Source: Calonectria ilicicola (Eukaryota > Ascomycota > Sordariomycetes > Hypocreales > Nectriaceae). From it: a DNA stretch of 64,000 nt. Both the position numbers and the translations under genes were made by a program. The notes under the pieces are model-generated. The model did no database searches and was not told the DNA's origin. It saw only the letters and a program-made list of their open reading frames with translations. The stretch is taken from the NCBI GenBank assembly GCA_020809705.1, contig CP085831.1, positions 1,860,001-1,924,000 of the forward strand, read 5' to 3'. This document shows positions 1 through 11,096 of the stretch, in pieces (position 1 is the stretch's first letter; each line of letters opens with the position of its first letter).

Positions 1-149
1 GCATTTCGGAACACAAGCGCTAAGCCATCGTCTACAAATGGCCGCCAGGCCGGCTGCCTTGGAATCCGCGCGTTGCCTCATACGGGCGCCCGGTTTCTTG
101 TGAAAAAGAGGGGGAGGCAATGGCTGAGAAGGCGACACTCGATGATGAA

Positions 150-157
150 TATAAATA
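150..157 (+). promoter_or_regulatory. TATA-like box
   Basis: TATAAATA lies about 150 bp before the ATG at 301. It is followed by a CAT/CAC/CCA-rich leader (about 208-300), which I take as untranslated. Confidence 0.45.
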
Positions 158-300
158 GCCTTGTCTGTAAGACGTCTGCCATTTTGTAGTCTCAGAAGCA
201 TTTGGTCCGACATCATCATCACCACCACTACCACTCCACTACTACCATCTACAACTATTACCCACCTACCACTACTACCCACCCACCCCACTCAGCTTCA

Positions 301-916
301 ATGACCTCCACTAAGAACGTACCTTCGGGTAGCTCGACCATGACAGAAACCAAAAGGGAAATCGTGGTCAAAGGGCGTCAGTTTCGTTAATTTTACATAC
401 CTTAGTACCTTCTAACATTTTTTAGCCAAAGAGCTCTTTGAAGTCACGCACACCTCCCAAGAGACCATTGCAGACTTGAAGGCTAAAATCGAGGAATTGT
501 ATGGGCATCCACGTAGCAGCCAATCATTCTGGTTTCGCAACTCAGAGGATCAACGTGAAGAAATTGGGAATACAAGGCAGCTTGCGGAACTCGGGAACCG
601 AGTAGGTAGACTGCATTTGGAAGTCAACGCTGACGCGCAAAATCCTTACACGCAAAACGCAACGGAATCTGGTGCGGGCGCGGGTTCAGCAAATAATGAG
701 AACAGTATCACCAATGGAAATAATAGGATTGGTCAGGTGGATGCAGAGGGCGAAGCAAGAGCCAGTGCTGGCAACTATCACAGCGAGGAAGCGATAAAAA
801 ACGGAAGCCGCGACATGAAGGGAGCAAATAACTCCGTCGGCGGTGCGCGGCTGAAGGAGAAAGCGAATGTATTTGTCGGAGATGTATTTGGTGGACCCAG
901 TCCTTTTTCTCGGTAG
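301..916 (+). CDS. Small ubiquitin-fold domain protein with low-complexity tail
   Basis: Two exons. The ATG at 301 starts a reading that is interrupted by a very short intron ending at 425 (TCTAAC branch point, TTTTTTAG acceptor). The donor is either GTCAGT at 377 (49-nt intron) or GTTAAT at 386 (40-nt intron); both keep frame, giving 188 or 191 residues. Across the junction the protein reads EIVVKG...KELFEVTHTSQETIADLKAKIEEL. The pattern of a beta-strand with VK, a second strand ending in EV, then TI-x-x-LKAKI matches the first half of a ubiquitin fold, and a later GRLHLEV matches the last strand. There is no C-terminal Gly-Gly, so conjugation to targets is unlikely. The remaining about 110 residues are an Asn/Gly/Ala/Glu-rich, probably disordered tail. 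Role unknown. The upstream His-codon stretch has only a TTG start and is excluded. Confidence 0.7.
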
Positions 917-2427
917 ATTTCCATGGTTATATTAATATGTAGCGATACTATATAGAATTACTTAGTTTGTGAGATAGCATAAATTATTGTATTTGTAGGC
1001 ATTTTGATCCTGAAATTAAAAACAATGTATTATTCATTTGAGCAAGCCGACCGTCACACACTGACACTAGGAATTGTAAATGTCCAGACAGGGTGAGTGG
1101 AATGATCGAAAAAGCTCGATCACTAAATCTCCTCCAATTACAAAATGAACTTGACCAAATTTTAGATGAAATATGTAAGAGGCGTTATTAACCTTTTCCA
1201 TTAGTAATTGATCGTGATCTGGTATCATCGAGTGGAGTGGATCACTTGGTACAGTTCATTAATTGCCTACTTAACCCAGGATCTGCACATCGGATAGTCA
1301 TCTCATTGTAAATATGACAAAATAGCGCATCTGACGATCAATTATTAGTACTCTTAGTTTCGCCCTTTGAGAATTGTAAATATTTGACCCGACTAATATT
1401 GATTATTCTCGAAGGATTGTCTTGGTTATAACCACCAACTTAATAATCATGCCGTGCAATAGACTGGGTTTGATAAGAAAAGGCCACATGATTTGTACCA
1501 CGGGAAATTTTGTGGGTATTTGTAGAAGGAGTCCGAGTGTCCCCATTGATTCAGACTTGTAGAAATCGGTTTCAGCAAAGGCTTACTTCCGTGGGGCGAT
1601 CAACGAGATCCCAACCTAGATCGTGGATAAGTTTATGTGCTTCACAAAATCTCTCATGCAGATCCGTGTATCTAATCTTCATAGTCTTTAGATTATGCTT
1701 CAACTAGCTTAACCTTCGTTCTCACTTACCTATCATTCCAAGCAATGTTAAGAGAGAAGAAATTCTGAATATGGAAAGGTCATCCCCCCACATTAGAATT
1801 CCATGTGGTCCCGCAACCGCTCAAACTCCCACGGAGCTAGACGCCTTACAATCTCCTCATTCCTTGTTCCCCTTTTCCTCCTTCACGTTTTAATAGATAA
1901 TGTAGCATAATGGCTTCGCTAATCTAGAGTAAAAGCTAGGCATTGGACATTATGTCCAACAAAACCAGAGTGCGCCTTGTATGGGCATTGCAATTGCACA
2001 GGAGGATGCTTGGCACCGTGATTGTTTGAACCGAGGCGACCCGAAAAGGACCGAAATCGTGGTTAACTAGACAATGCCAATCCAACTTAGTTGAGCCTCA
2101 TTTCCGCATCGTGCAAGAGAGTGAGTGTCTTACTCGCTCAGGACAGCCACATTCCACGAACCTAATCCAGATTGAGTCATTTGCAGCCCAAATTCACCAG
2201 TGTCATCATCATGCCAGTCTCGAGGCTAACCCGGACAAAGATTTTAAATTTCAAGCTTGAATTGAAAACGATTACAAAAGAAAAACCCTTCTCGTAAAGA
2301 TCATAAATATGACTTGTATTGTAACATCTTTTCCCTTTTTCCCTTAGAGCACTTTATCAGCCAAAAAAGAAAAAAAAGGAAAAGAAAAAGAAAAAGAAGG
2401 ACCGCGTCAATACTTAAAACAGCCAAT
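917..2427. other. Intergenic region, no gene seen
   Basis: Moderately AT-rich, with many stops in all frames. I recognise no protein, RNA gene or repeat end here. The last 60 bp hold the polypurine promoter tract of the next gene. Confidence 0.6.
2363..2402 (+). promoter_or_regulatory. Polypurine tract in core promoter
   Basis: An almost pure A/G run (units such as AAAAAG and GGAAAAG) ends 26 bp before the ATG at 2428. A/G-rich tracts just upstream of the start are common in filamentous fungal promoters. Confidence 0.35.
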
Positions 2428-3490
2428 ATGAAGATCACGCATTCTTTCGCTATCCTCCACACTCTAGGTTTAGTCACCGGCGCCCCATTTCTCGAAGAGC
2501 GTGCTACAAAAGACAAAGACGGTGGGCAATATTTCTCCCTCTCCACAATTCTCTCCAGCTCACCGCTAATGCCGCTTAGGACTCCTTCTCAACTATGCCT
2601 TGACCTTGGAGCATATCCAAGACAACTTCTACCGCCAAGGGCTGGCAAAGTTCTCCCAAGCAGACTTTCAAAAAGCTGGGTTCGATAAAACGGTCTATGA
2701 CAACGTGAAGAAGATATCCAAAGATGAGAGCGACCATGTCGCGTTCATCACCAATGGAGTGAAGAGTATGTCTCTCCTTGCATATTACTTATCATTTCCG
2801 AGCTAAGAAGGATCACCATTTTAGCTGCTGGCGGGAACCCTGTGAAAGCATGCAAATACCAATTTCCGTACGACGGTGTTGCAGAGTTTCTCACCACAGC
2901 CGCGATTATCGAGAGTGTTGGGGTTTCAGCTTATATTGGGGCAGCAGCTGACATTGTGGGTAAAACTCATCTGACCGCAGCGGGATCCATTCTCGCAGTC
3001 GAAGCTCGCCACACGTCCTACTTGCGATCCAAGCTCCAAGCAGCCCCTTTTCCACAGGCATTTGATGTCCCTTTACCTCCGAGGGCAGTATATTCGTTAG
3101 CTTCTCAATTCATCACATCGTGTCCTTCTAGCAATCCTCCGTTACAACTCAAAGCCTTCCCGAAGCTCGAATCTGCCCAGCCAGTAATCATAACTAGTGC
3201 CACGGTAACTCTGCAGACACCTGTAAGTTGACACATGCTTTATGATTCATCCCAGCAGCTCTTCTAATTTCTGCTAGGGCTACACAATCAAGCTTGCAAA
3301 GGGTGCCAAAATTTACGCTGCATTCGTTGCAGCTACTGGACCCACGTTCATCGAGGCCAAGCAAGTCACTGGAGGCTTTACTGTCAAGGTCCCTGTTGGC
3401 TTTGTTGGGCAAACCTACGTTTTTCTCACCAGGCGCACTGCGCTTGATGATAGCACTGTTGCAGCCGGCCCAGCTATTCTTCAGGTATGA
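2428..3490 (+). CDS. Secreted Rds1-like ferritin-fold protein
   Basis: Four exons, 2428-2521, 2580-2765, 2825-3222 and 3278-3490, joined by introns of 58, 59 and 55 nt with GT-AG ends and CTAAT/CTAAG branch motifs. The product is 296 residues. Residues 1-20 (MKITHSFAILHTLGLVTGAP) are a signal peptide. The first half has the ferritin-like pattern of fungal Rds1 proteins: NYALTLEHIQDNFYRQGLA, then DESDHVAFI, KACKYQFPY, and IESVGVSAYIGAAADI followed by LTAAGSILAVEARH. Glu/His residues in LEH, ESDH, IES and EARH are the likely metal ligands of the four-helix bundle. The C-terminal about 90 residues form a beta-rich domain ending AGPAILQV. Rds1-type proteins are regulated by stress and nutrients in yeasts; the exact activity here is unknown. 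No defects seen. Confidence 0.85.
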
Positions 3491-4457
3491 AAATTACCGT
3501 CTGCTATAATAAAGATACTGATGTTACAGATTCATTGATTGGTTGATTGATTATTATTCGATCTATTCTGGTTTTGAATGAGGAGTCTTCCATATATAAG
3601 TAAATGGTAGGCATTTACTCGGGGTCAAAAAATGGCTAGATATCATCGAGGTCGCCTTATTCTTTTTAAAAAGTAAAGGAGAAAAGGAAACGAAATTAAA
3701 ACCTCTCTTAATAACATTAGTGAAGGGTAAAGGATGGGTTTTTCATACCAGACTGATTACGAATACATTCCAAGTTAATTGCACTTAGATATTGATTACA
3801 GGATGCCAGAACATCCCCCGTCAGGAGCTCCATGTGGCGAGGTTGAACGACGGGTGCGGGGATGAGTCCCACTCACCGGTACCGATTTTAGGTGATAAAT
3901 AACCTCACAAACAGCTCTAGATCGATGAATCTAGGACAAGCCAAAAATGGTCCCAAATTGAACTCCATTCATTCCCCAGCCTCAGATACGGTTTCTGAAA
4001 CGCGTATGGCGACCAAATTCTGTGAATGCCACACATGTCGTTGTTGGGTTCAGCATATTACCCGCATGTATGTGTAGTAAGAATCCTGTCCAAGGGTAAG
4101 GCATAGTCAACGGTAGATGATCTTCGGGGAAATCTAAATAAATTACTTAGGCTCCTGGTTCAATTGAGACTCTGGTGGATTAATATAGAAGCCGCTATCG
4201 TCGTGTTTTTAACACCAAGAACCCCCCTAACTCCTTGTACTTGCAATTGTTGGAAGAGTCCAAAGACAGAGACATGCATCAACTCAATCGGATATCCACT
4301 ACAATGAAGCTTTTTAAAATGAAAATTAATACGATTTTTAAATTTGATATACAAAGCTAACTGTCCCAACCCATCCATCCTATGACCATGCAAATTACTC
4401 ATGAAAACTATGATAAAACATACAGGCCATACTGCTCGGTAGACCCTCTTTCTCGTT
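3491..4457. other. Intergenic region between convergent genes
   Basis: Holds the 3' flanks of the Rds1-like gene and of the cysteine-repeat gene on the other strand. No further gene recognised. Confidence 0.6.
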
Positions 4458-6668
4458 CTAAGGTGCTGGCAGGGCCTTGGCACCGATGGAGGGACACACT
4501 GCCATGGCGAAACACACCTGCTTGATGCCGACAACACACTTGCCGAGAGAGGCGTCGAACGTCATATCGCCGGCGCAGGTAGGTGGCCTGGGAGAGACAC
4601 AAGAATTGCCCTCAGGCTCGAGATTAGGACCACACTTGGGGGGATCGTCGCTGACACAGGCACCCGAAGCCTTGTCCAAGTGGGTTTTGCTGGGACATTT
4701 CGGGTCATCGATAATGACACAGCGTCCATTCTCCAAGCGCGAGTTTGATGGACAGTCGGGTGGCTTAATAGCGTCGCATTTTCCAGTCTCTTCATTGAGC
4801 TTGTGCCCCACGGGACACTCTGGTGTGATGATCTTGGACTTGCATTTGTTGTTGACAAGTTCCGTCCCCTCCTCACAAGTGGGAGGACCAGCCACACATT
4901 GCTCTGTCTCTTCGTCAAACACCATACCCTTCTCTTTGCACTCTGGCTTTTTCTCCGCAATACACTCGGTCCCGATCAGTCTGTGATTGGGGGGGCAGTT
5001 AAGCGAGCCAACACATTTGCCGTCAGAGGGAGTGAGTGGGTATGGACACTCGGGCTGGAAGCCTTTCAGCACGCACTGTCCATCGACCATCCAGTATTTA
5101 CCCTCGCACTTGGGGATTTTGGTGGAGAGACACTTTCCATTTTCAAGACGTTCACCGGGAAGACAAATTGGCGGCTTAGGACCAATGCATCTACCGTTGT
5201 GGAGATATGTAGGCGGGTCGCAAAGAGGAGGTCCTGGGTGCACGCAGCGGCCTTCGCTGAAGTAGAAATTGCCGGTACACTTTGCCTCTCCGTATACGAT
5301 GCACTGGCCATTTTCGAGATTAAAGCCTTTGGGACACTTGGGGTCACCGATGGAAACACATCTTCCGTGAAAGGGCTGACTTCCGTCGGAACAGGTAGGC
5401 TTCGTTTCCCTCACACACTTGCCCCCAACAAGGTTGAACTTGGGAGGACATTGAATGTCTCCTTCAATGATACATTTACCATTCTCCATTCTGCCATTTG
5501 GACAAGTTGGGCGGACGGTTTCCTCGCACCTCTGGTTCTTGGCATTGAATGCCATCTTGCCTGGGCACTTAATCTTGTCCGAAATGTAGTAGCACCAGCC
5601 GTTGATCAGTTCACTACTGCCTTTGGGACATTTGCTGCCATCGGTTGGTCCTCGACATCTTCCATTGTAGTATTCCAGACCCTTTGCACAGCATGCCCAA
5701 GTGCCGGTTTTCTCGTCATGCCGGACAACTCCGTCGCCTTCACAACCAGCTTTGGTTTTCTTCTCGCACTGACCAGAGTCTTTATTGAGCTCGTAAGTCT
5801 TCTCGCAGACCATCTTGCCAACACACTGGCCGTCCTTCAAGATGCCGTCCTTGCACTTGACGATCCCTTTCGCCTCACAATGGTCGCCGACAAGTTTAGC
5901 GTCAGGGCCACATGAAGGCTTGTCCTTGTGATAACAGAGTCCGTCCTCAAAGTCATACCCGTCGTCACAGGTTGGGTTGCCACCAATACAGCGTCCATCC
6001 CTGTCCGGCTTGCTCTTCCCGTCAGGACACGTCGGGCCGGTAGGAGTGATACAATCGCCTTCATCATAGTGCAGAGGAGAAGGACATTTAGGATCCTTGT
6101 TGGACACGCACTTGTCGCCGGTCAGAGAAAACGTCGGAGGACATGTCGGCCCACGTTTGGAAACACACTTCCTAATGGCAGGGTTGTAATCGTAGTCTCC
6201 ACTAGGACATTTTGGTGGCACATGGGAAACACAACGGCCGTTTTCGGGATGAGTGTCCTCTGGACACTGTGGGCCTTTCCCGTCGGAACAGTGCTTGCCG
6301 TCAAACTTCAAGCCGACAGGACATTTGGGCTCCCTGACACAGTACTTGCCCACAAGTCTAGCTCCCTTGGGGCACACATCAGACTCTGGGAAAACACATC
6401 CTTTGCCGTCGTTGATGGTTCCGGGGGGGCAGCAACGACCGTTGCCAGTGGCATCCCGAGCGTACTTCATTTCTTCAATGAAAAGTGACTTGATTTCACG
6501 TTCCCAATATTCCAATCCCGTGCTGTTGTATTGGCGTGCATAGCTGGACACGAAGGAACTGGTAAAACGATCCAGAGCGTGCTGCATTCGCATCTCCGGG
6601 ACCAGATCGTAGGCGGTGGCGCCGAGTGCAAGACTCGACACGAGCAGAGTCTTCCACGAGCCCCCCAT
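4458..6668 (-). CDS. Secreted protein of about 33 short cysteine repeats
   Basis: A single uninterrupted minus-strand reading frame. I start it at the ATG at 6668-6666, not at the in-frame ATG at 6857, because the shorter form opens with a clean signal peptide (MGGSWKTLLVSSLALGATAYD). Length 736 residues. Residues 21-78 are charged and helical. From Cys79-Cys80 to near the C-terminus the protein is a chain of about 33 units of roughly 20 residues, of the form CPxxxxLxxGxCV then a short linker ending in K/P-C. Examples are CPPKFNLVGGKCV and CPKGFNLENGQCI. One unit (about the 13th) is expanded and has adjacent cysteines. The regular Cys pairs point to a disulfide-rigid extracellular or wall-associated rod. 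There is no membrane anchor, GPI signal or catalytic motif. I do not recognise a fungal family. The spacing recalls cysteine-repeat wall proteins of protists, but that is only a resemblance. Confidence 0.8.
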   Translation of the reverse strand: MGGSWKTLLVSSLALGATAYDLVPEMRMQHALDRFTSSFVSSYARQYNSTGLEYWEREIKSLFIEEMKYARDATGNGRCCPPGTINDGKGCVFPESDVCPKGARLVGKYCVREPKCPVGLKFDGKHCSDGKGPQCPEDTHPENGRCVSHVPPKCPSGDYDYNPAIRKCVSKRGPTCPPTFSLTGDKCVSNKDPKCPSPLHYDEGDCITPTGPTCPDGKSKPDRDGRCIGGNPTCDDGYDFEDGLCYHKDKPSCGPDAKLVGDHCEAKGIVKCKDGILKDGQCVGKMVCEKTYELNKDSGQCEKKTKAGCEGDGVVRHDEKTGTWACCAKGLEYYNGRCRGPTDGSKCPKGSSELINGWCYYISDKIKCPGKMAFNAKNQRCEETVRPTCPNGRMENGKCIIEGDIQCPPKFNLVGGKCVRETKPTCSDGSQPFHGRCVSIGDPKCPKGFNLENGQCIVYGEAKCTGNFYFSEGRCVHPGPPLCDPPTYLHNGRCIGPKPPICLPGERLENGKCLSTKIPKCEGKYWMVDGQCVLKGFQPECPYPLTPSDGKCVGSLNCPPNHRLIGTECIAEKKPECKEKGMVFDEETEQCVAGPPTCEEGTELVNNKCKSKIITPECPVGHKLNEETGKCDAIKPPDCPSNSRLENGRCVIIDDPKCPSKTHLDKASGACVSDDPPKCGPNLEPEGNSCVSPRPPTCAGDMTFDASLGKCVVGIKQVCFAMAVCPSIGAKALPAP

Positions 6669-9313
6669 TTTAGCGAAAATAGGAGGGAGAACCAATTTGT
6701 AGGTGGTATTAAAGATTGAGAGAGAAGCCTGGGTTGTATCATCTTGAGCGGAGAGTATGGCGACCTTTATGGGTTTTCGAACACGCACCGCAATTACAAG
6801 CCAAGAGTTACGAACTCTGCGCATCTTCTTTTTCTGGCGCATCCGACTCTTGCGCAAACATAATCACCACCTTTTTCAGCAACGCCACGCTATCGCCGAA
6901 ATATTGACTATCACGTTCTGGGCCATGTTTCTCAGATAGCTTCGTCAATAGTCGTCCCTCGCCCACCAATTCCCTCCACCACGGCCTTGCCATGAAAGGC
7001 GTTCATCCCACATTGGAACTCCATGACTAGGGAAAATTCAATAGTTTCTGGCGCCCTCTTCCACTGATGCAAGCCACCCAGAGCTCGCGGCTGGTTCCTG
7101 CATGTTAGTGATGATTGTGGAGAGCTGAAGCCCAAGCCAGCTTGACCCATTCCGGGTTGGCCACGAATCACCATTTCCACACGTAGTCCCCTTCCCTTTT
7201 GGCGGCGCGGCCCGCCCCTGGCAGATTCGCCTGTTTTGGGAGGGCTTCATCTGCCAGCACCAACTCAGACTAGCTCTCGTTCAGTGAAATGCAGGAACAG
7301 CGCGCTAGTATTTTTGTGGCTGGGCGCTACTGAACGCGTCGCCTGATTATTGTCCAGCCAGCCATGAACCGTCCGTGCAGCTCCCCAGACTGCAAGGTCT
7401 AGATCTGGGTTGGCTGAGCTGAAATGCTCCATTTGCACCTTTTGCCAGCTCCTAGATCCCCAAGCGGCTCAGACATCACACACTTTGTCTCGGCCAAGAG
7501 CTCTAAAGCCACATGGCGGTACTATTCGGGCATCGCAAGCTACAGCTTTGTACTGCAAACCCTGCAAGTCTCTCACTTCGGAGTGGGGGAAAGGGTGCTT
7601 AGCTGCAAACTTTTCGGAGCAGACTATCCCAAGTAGGTGCCTAGACCGAAAAAAGCAATGAAACACAAGCTGAGAGTTTTCTTTTGTATTTGTGTCTTGG
7701 TATAAGCTTTAGCTTGTCAGGTGCTGCATTCTGCGGAATGCTTAGTCTAGGGTATCTTCGTGCTTGAATTTTTGGGCCCAATAGCACTTACCGCCATTTC
7801 CAGTCTACACTTGCATGTGCATTAAAAGAACAAAAATTTTCAAGGAGAATATGAAGTGACATTCATCTTGATGGGAGTTTAAACATGTATGTTGGCAGGG
7901 AGAGATAGATGAATCGGCAAAATGTAGTGTGGAACTGGAGTGAGGATCAGGGCCACGCGAGTTGCGACATAGCTAAGGGAATGGTATCCCCGAGAAACAG
8001 TTCAATCAGATAAAAGCTTAAAACGGGAAATTTATATCTGGAGAAATTTGACCAAATTAAACTTTGTTCATTCGTATCCAACTAGTAGGCTTAATTTCAC
8101 TGGGAATTATTACCCTGCTGTGTCGGATACGCGACTACACGATGCGTGGGGCCATCACCCCCTGCACAACATTGATCAGCCAACTCATGTTAATTAATAC
8201 CAAGTGCTCGATGAGTGAGGTAGGCTGGATTGGCGTCTGGATATGCAATGCGTTTGGGAACTGGATTGGCATGTTGCCCGGAGGGGTACCGCTTTTTCTC
8301 TATTCTGGGTAAAGAGCAGAAAAAAAAGAATCTCAATTAAGGAGTAACCTAGCAGTAATTGAAAAATAGAGACCAAAATTGGGCGAGTAGAGTTGACGAC
8401 ATTTTGGTGGTCGCGTGTGGCTGTGGGGAGTCAGTCCATTTTGGCTGCTTGGGAAGCGAAGGGGGAATTTTTGGACTTTGGCATGGTCGGGGGATTGCCA
8501 GTACTTCGGCAGCTCATCGTGAGGTGCACGGTCCAAGTCCGGATGTCGGTGCTATCTGCCGAAGTCGCGTTGATTGGTGGTGATGCGTAGCCAAGCCGGA
8601 TGAATCTGTGGGTGAATCTGCGGAGGCATTTGGCCGCCCGACCCCGAGAGCAATGCACAATACGAGAATCCAAGGAGGGAATAATCGGCATTTCTATGCG
8701 TAATTCATTGCCGATTCATCTTCTAATTGGCCACCACTCGCCCTGAACGCGTGTCGGGACTTGGAGATCCCCACGTTGAGATGCGGGAGCTAGATTCGAT
8801 CCACTCAATGCCACATGCCGAAACATTGACTGCAGTAGTCTTCCCACAAACAACACAACCAGCCAATCTCGTGCACGTATTGGAAATGCACGTATTTCTT
8901 GGTGTCGTCGTCTACATGTCGGTTAGCACCAATAGAGTTTTGGTGAAACAGAATTTTCGTACGGGATCGGCCGTTACCGTCAATCTTGCCGTCCTGCCCC
9001 CCTACAATAGGTGCAGCTCGACGTGGAACCTCCCTTTTCAAGCATTCTGCCAAGCACGACGGACAATTCTATGATGCTGGACGATGCGAGTTTTACGGAC
9101 TCTCGGGTCTATACTGCGCCCGGGAAAGGGTCGTCTTGAAATGTGAATATTTAGATACATATCATGTTGGAGTATAAGAGAATCCATTATCTTTGAAGAC
9201 CGCAACAGTATTTTAATCACACAGCTCGTTCCTAATTCAATATCTTACTTGACGCAAAATTCTCTCTTTTCTGATACCTGTATTCAGCCTCTCGAAGGTT
9301 GGAACCCATCAAC
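6669..9313. other. Intergenic region, no supportable gene
   Basis: 2.6 kb with only short overlapping open frames on both strands, none with recognisable protein character. The left edge contains the promoter of the minus-strand cysteine-repeat gene; a weak CATAAAG box on the minus strand lies about 100 bp upstream of its ATG. Confidence 0.55.
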
Positions 9314-11096
9314 ATGGGGGTTCTCGTGTACTCGCCACTGGAGAATAATATCTCCGCCAGCACAATCTTGATCGGCCTGGCAGTAGCTGGAGTAAGTGAT
9401 CACCCGATGCCCTTTTTATTCAGCACTAGATCTACCTAATTTCCATTCATACCCTGGGCTTTCTAACTAATCGTGGACAATAGCTTCCTTTGTATTTTAT
9501 TGGCAGTTGTCTCTATTATGCCTTCTTCCATCCTTTATCTAAGGTTCCAGGCCCCAAACTCTATTCTTGGTCCCAAATCCCCTACCTTTATCATACCCTT
9601 CGAGGCGATTGGCACATTGTCTTGAAAGACTTCCATGACCGATACGGACCTGCCGTTCGATTTACACCGAATGAGGTATCATTTATCACTGCGGATTCAT
9701 GGAAGCAGATATACGGCCACAAGACTGGCGGAGATAAGTCGTTTGAAAAGGAGCCTATCCATTACAAGATAGACCGTCAAGATCCCCACATTATAAATGC
9801 TAATAATGAGGATCATAAACGTATGCGCCGACTCCTCTCTCACGCCTTTTCCGAAAAGGCGCTGCGAAACCAAGAAGATGTTATGAAGCGTTATACCGAT
9901 CTATTTATTGAGAAGCTCACAGCCAAAGCTCGAGACGGGTCTATTATCGACATTGTTCGGTGGTTTAACTTTGTAACCTTTGACCTCATTGGTGACCTTG
10001 CATTTGGGGAGCCTTTTGGGTGTTTGGAGAGCGGTGGCTACCATCCTTGGGTAAGGATGATATTCGAAACTGTCAAAATATCGCCATTCGCAAAGTTGGC
10101 AGAACGTCTTGGGGTTGCATCACTAGCTGGGCTTTTTGTTCCTACAGAGCTAAAGCGAAGCTTTGATGAGCACTTTCAGCTAAGTAAGCAAACTGTAATG
10201 CGACGATTGGACACCCAGAACACGGAACGAGAGGACTTTATGTCTTATATCCTCCGTCATAACGATACAAAGAAGGGACTTACCGATGGAGAAATTGTTG
10301 AAAATGCCAATGTGCTTATTATTGCTGGAAGCGAAACGACGGCCACCTTGTTGAGTGGCACCATGTTCCAACTATTAACCAACCGTCGTTGTTATGATCG
10401 CCTAGTCGAAGAGATCAGATCTACGTTCAAGTCGGAAGAGGACATTACTGTCAACAATGTGAACGAGCTAAAGTACTTGATTGCAGTATTTAGCGAGGGA
10501 TTCCGCATGTGTAAGACGCCATGATAGATGAAACTTTGTTCCTGCGTCAACTAACTTGATATTAGATCCTCCAGTACCAAGTAGTCTTCCAAGGGTCGTC
10601 CCGGAAGGCGGTGAGGTTGTTGAAGGCCATTATCTGCCCGCCAAGGTAAGGGATCGGGAAACGCAATTATAGGGTGGAAATCGAATGCTGACCTTGAGCT
10701 ACAGACACTGGTATCTGTGCCTCAATGGGCGGCACACAAGTGCGAGCGGAATTTTAGAAACCCCGAAGTCTTTGCACCCGAGCGATGGATGGATGACCCT
10801 GCATACGCAAGTGATGAAAGGGGTGTTTTGCAACCCTTTTCAGTTGGGCCTCGCAACTGCATTGGCAAGAAGTGAGTTAAATTCATGATTAGCAGTGCTG
10901 ATACAACCCCCAAGTAGCTGACAACTCTTTTTTATCTAGCCTTGCGTATGCTGAGATGAGAATCATTCTCACCCGGCTGTTGTGGAAGTTTGATCTTGAG
11001 ATTCAAGAAGACAGCAAGAATTGGGAAAAACAAAAGGTCTTTATTTTATGGGAAAAGAGAGATTTGAACGTGCGCTTGAAAGAGGTTAAGCGATAA
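9314..11096 (+). CDS. Cytochrome P450 monooxygenase (CYP65-like)
   Basis: Five exons: 9314-9391, 9484-10510, 10566-10645, 10705-10871 and 10940-11096, with introns of 92, 55, 59 and 68 nt. The product is 502 residues. A hydrophobic N-terminal anchor (residues about 16-42) precedes the PGP hinge (KVPGPK). The I-helix oxygen-activation motif AGSETT is near residue 308. The K-helix ExxR is EGFR (about 364-367), followed by a PERW meander, and the heme-binding loop is FSVGPRNCIG with Cys447 as axial ligand. All invariant P450 residues are present, so the enzyme is expected to be active at the endoplasmic reticulum with a P450 reductase. The N-terminal half resembles the fungal group containing trichothecene C-15 hydroxylases. 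The substrate is not readable from sequence. An ABA3-like terpene synthase and a second P450 lie 8-10 kb downstream, suggesting terpenoid oxidation. Confidence 0.9.

Noticed and set aside
202..390. His-rich open frame upstream of the ubiquitin-fold gene
   Set aside because: It begins with TTG, not ATG; the CAT/CAC run is best read as 5' untranslated leader before the ATG at 301.
4803..5915. Long plus-strand open frame of 370 codons
   Set aside because: Antisense shadow of the cysteine-repeat gene; its composition follows from the repeated Cys/Gly codons on the other strand.
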